Source of the DNA: Deltaproteobacteria bacterium
GTDB taxonomy: Bacteria; Desulfobacterota; DSM-4660; Desulfatiglandales; Desulfatiglandaceae
DNA length: 14,326 nt
Reading direction: 5' to 3'
NCBI GenBank assembly: GCA_021159525.1
Contig: JAGHEC010000197.1
Coordinates: 1-14,326, forward strand
Shown in pieces: positions 12,749 through 14,326 of this stretch; positions within the stretch are counted from its first letter, which is position 1; every line of letters begins with the position of its first letter. The notes under the pieces are model-generated. The model saw nothing but the letters and a program-made list of their open reading frames with translations. It ran no database searches and was not told the origin of the DNA. Made by a program: the position numbers and the translations under genes.

Positions 12749-13945
12749 ATGAAGAAACTATTTGTACTGGGAGTGGCAGCCCTGCTGTTGGTCGCCTTCA
12801 GCGTACCGGCAATGGCGGATGTCAAGATCGGCGGCATTATCTTTACGGATTTCTATTACCTTGACAGGGACAAAGATAATTCGATTAGCAAAGGTATGGG
12901 GCCCGACTCTTTCACCAACACGGCCATACAACTCCCCAATATTACCCGACTCTATGCCAGGTGGACCAACGAGGACAATGTTGGGATGTATATTGAGTTT
13001 GGTCTGGGCCAGAGCGGCGGAAACACGATCAAATCCTCATCTACCTCAGCCGGCATCCGACATGCGTACGGCTGGTGGGATGTTAACCCCATGTTCCAGA
13101 TCCTGGCTGGGCACTCCACCACCCCCTTTTCACCCCTGAACCCGTCACAGCTTTTGGGAACCAGATCGGGAAGTGTTAACATCATCGGCGTGGGTTACGG
13201 AGACTTCTACTCCGGGCGTTTTACACAGGTTAGAGGCACCTTCAAGTTCGGTAAGGCCGCACGGCTCGAGATCGCCCTGGTCGACCCGAACGGCACCTTA
13301 GCGGCAGGCAAATACGGTCCGTGGAATGGTGCAGAGGGTACAGACTATCAGACCAACAGCACGATTCCGCGGTTTGACATCAGCGTTCCCCTATATTTAG
13401 GACCGGTTCATCTGTATCCCGGTTTTCTGTATCAGTACAGGACAGTAGATAGGCTGGGTACGGCCAATAACGGTGTTGACAACAGCATCAATACCTACAT
13501 CGGGACATTGGGCCTCAAGATGGGATTCGGGCCTTTCGGTATTGCAGCGGAAGGAAACTGGGGTGAAAACTGGGGCAACACCAGAGGTCTTGCTGGCACA
13601 AGCCCGTCAGCGGGCCTTTCGAGCGCCAGGCTCATGAGCGACAACACGATTGAAGATGCAGAGACTTACTCCTTCTGGATTGACCTTTCCTATAAGTTTG
13701 GTCCGGTTACTCCCCACCTGATCTATGGCCAGCAGAAGTCCAAGGTGAAGGAAGACATAGGTCTGTCAGACATTGAAGCAAAGAGCCAAATGTACGGCGT
13801 CAGCATTCCTATCGACCTGGCCAAGGGCTTCCGTGTAAGACCGGAACTGATGTGGTACGATGACGGCGATTCCACTATTAGTGGAAAGAAAGTCGATTAC
13901 GGCAAATACTTCATCGGCGGCGTCCAGTTCCAGATCACATTCTAA
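12749..13945 (+). CDS. Outer-membrane beta-barrel, porin-like protein
   Basis: The 398-aa protein begins with a classical Sec signal peptide (MKKLFVLGVAALLLVAFSVPAMA, in two parts KK-hydrophobic core-AMA) with predicted cleavage after residue 23. The mature part is rich in alternating aromatic, polar and glycine residues typical of transmembrane beta strands, for example KIGGIIFTDFYYLDRD, VHLYPGFLYQYR and GPVTPHLIYGQQ. It ends with Phe (GVQFQITF), the usual C-terminal signature for BAM-dependent insertion. It is probably a trimeric porin for small solutes, though the family and substrate cannot be named. TAGGAGGA lies just before ATG 12749. It has its own promoter candidate and terminator and is not co-transcribed with the acs genes. 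No cytochrome or lipoprotein motifs are present. Confidence 0.8.
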   Translation: MKKLFVLGVAALLLVAFSVPAMADVKIGGIIFTDFYYLDRDKDNSISKGMGPDSFTNTAIQLPNITRLYARWTNEDNVGMYIEFGLGQSGGNTIKSSSTSAGIRHAYGWWDVNPMFQILAGHSTTPFSPLNPSQLLGTRSGSVNIIGVGYGDFYSGRFTQVRGTFKFGKAARLEIALVDPNGTLAAGKYGPWNGAEGTDYQTNSTIPRFDISVPLYLGPVHLYPGFLYQYRTVDRLGTANNGVDNSINTYIGTLGLKMGFGPFGIAAEGNWGENWGNTRGLAGTSPSAGLSSARLMSDNTIEDAETYSFWIDLSYKFGPVTPHLIYGQQKSKVKEDIGLSDIEAKSQMYGVSIPIDLAKGFRVRPELMWYDDGDSTISGKKVDYGKYFIGGVQFQITF

Positions 13946-13995
13946 ACACAATGTAGCCAAGGGCCTTATTCGTATAGCGCCCATGTTGAACCAAG

Positions 13996-14030
13996 AGCCT
14001 CCTTTCCTCCGGTGGAAAGGGGGCTTTTTT
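13996..14030 (+). terminator. Intrinsic terminator of the porin gene
   Basis: AGCCTCCTTTCC (13996-14007) pairs with GGAAAGGGGGCT (14014-14025) with one T-G pair around a short loop, followed by six T in all (14025-14030). It lies 50 nt after the stop. Confidence 0.9.
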
Positions 14031-14048
14031 GTGGCCTTCGCTCCTGAC

Positions 14049-14088
14049 AGTCTTGCCGTTTCGTGCCACACTCCGAAATGGCAAGACT
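14049..14088. repeat. 15-bp inverted repeat (strong hairpin) downstream of the porin terminator
   Basis: AGTCTTGCCGTTTCG (14049-14063) pairs with CGAAATGGCAAGACT (14074-14088) with a single G-U pair around a 10-nt loop. There is no T-tract. The function is unknown; a bidirectional transcript barrier or a relic of a mobile element is possible. Confidence 0.6.
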
Positions 14089-14148
14089 AAATCGGGCTGA
14101 CATCCATAAATACAAAATATAGAGAGAATTCTGAATATCGATCTTCCG

Positions 14149-14326
14149 TATCAGCTCAATAATTAGGGGGATACCAGCGAACGTATCACCGGGGCAGGAA
14201 GATTTTTCTTCCGCTCCGGGCCTCCGGGCTGGTCTCTTCAGTGACTTATCTGCGGGGGACACCCGCCTGCCAAGGCCAATTGAGCGTTCTTGCCAAGACT
14301 TTCGTCCCGTGGATCTGCGATGGCAG
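14149..14326 (+). repeat. Dispersed inverted-repeat element, copy D (left part; truncated by window edge)
   Basis: It begins TATCAGCTCAATAATTAGGG (14149 on) and follows copy C (11936 on) closely through TTTTTCTTCCGCT, GTGACTTATCTGCGGGGG and CCAATTGAGCGTTCTTGCC to the end of the window, with only scattered substitutions. Confidence 0.85.

Noticed and set aside
1..14326. General recoding of TGA as a sense codon in this organism.
   Set aside because: The DnaA-like gene ends plausibly at TGA, other genes use TAA or TAG at expected ends, and only one conserved position contains an in-frame TGA.
1..14326. CRISPR array, tRNA or rRNA genes.
   Set aside because: No regularly spaced direct repeats and no tRNA or rRNA signatures were seen; the repeats present are dispersed and hundreds of bases long.

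Overview
The window carries a nearly complete Wood-Ljungdahl carbonyl-branch operon (CO dehydrogenase/acetyl-CoA synthase plus the corrinoid protein and its methyltransferase) from a Gram-negative anaerobe. The bacterial-type full-length AcsB (about 738 aa), a Sec-type beta-barrel outer-membrane protein, use of selenocysteine and the interspersed short repeats suggest Desulfobacterota (former Deltaproteobacteria), a sulfate reducer or syntroph. This assignment is an inference; there is no rRNA or marker gene to test it.

Layout. 1-134: truncated copy A of a dispersed inverted-repeat element. 374-1699 (minus): a DnaA paralog with a degenerate P-loop. 1700-1806: divergent promoter region with a perfect 11-bp inverted repeat. 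1807-2553: cooC-like Ni-insertion ATPase. 2604-3054: repeat copy B, inverted. 3055-3364: regulatory region of the main operon with two further dyads. 3365-11851: acsD, a small charged helical protein, acsA/cooS, acsB, acsC, acsE, ending in a strong intrinsic terminator. 11936-12279: repeat copy C. 12749-13945: a porin-like protein with its own terminator. 14149-end: truncated repeat copy D. The repeats thus sit between each transcription unit.

How the genes work together. AcsE moves the methyl group from methyl-tetrahydrofolate to the cobalt of the corrinoid iron-sulfur protein (AcsC + AcsD). AcsA reduces CO2 to CO at a Ni-Fe-S C-cluster, and AcsB joins methyl, CO and CoA at its A-cluster. 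CooC would load nickel. The pathway can run in reverse for acetate or fatty-acid oxidation.

Main discovery. The acsA/cooS gene is interrupted by one in-frame TGA (6538-6540, codon 480). It falls exactly where Ni-CODHs have the conserved Cys of the GCNN motif (Cys446 in Carboxydothermus CODH-II, numbering from memory), a ligand of the C-cluster. The frame continues intact for 202 codons with all other cluster ligands present. A stem-loop meeting the usual rules for a bacterial SECIS lies directly after the TGA. The best reading is a selenoprotein CODH with a selenocysteine ligand on its active-site metal cluster. A disabling mutation or base-call error is the main alternative.

Secondary points: the divergently transcribed P-loop-deviant DnaA paralog beside the operon, the dyads in the promoter regions, the AcsD C-terminal extension paired with a charged helical small protein, and a TIR-bearing repeat family with 0, 1 or 2 internal hairpin modules.
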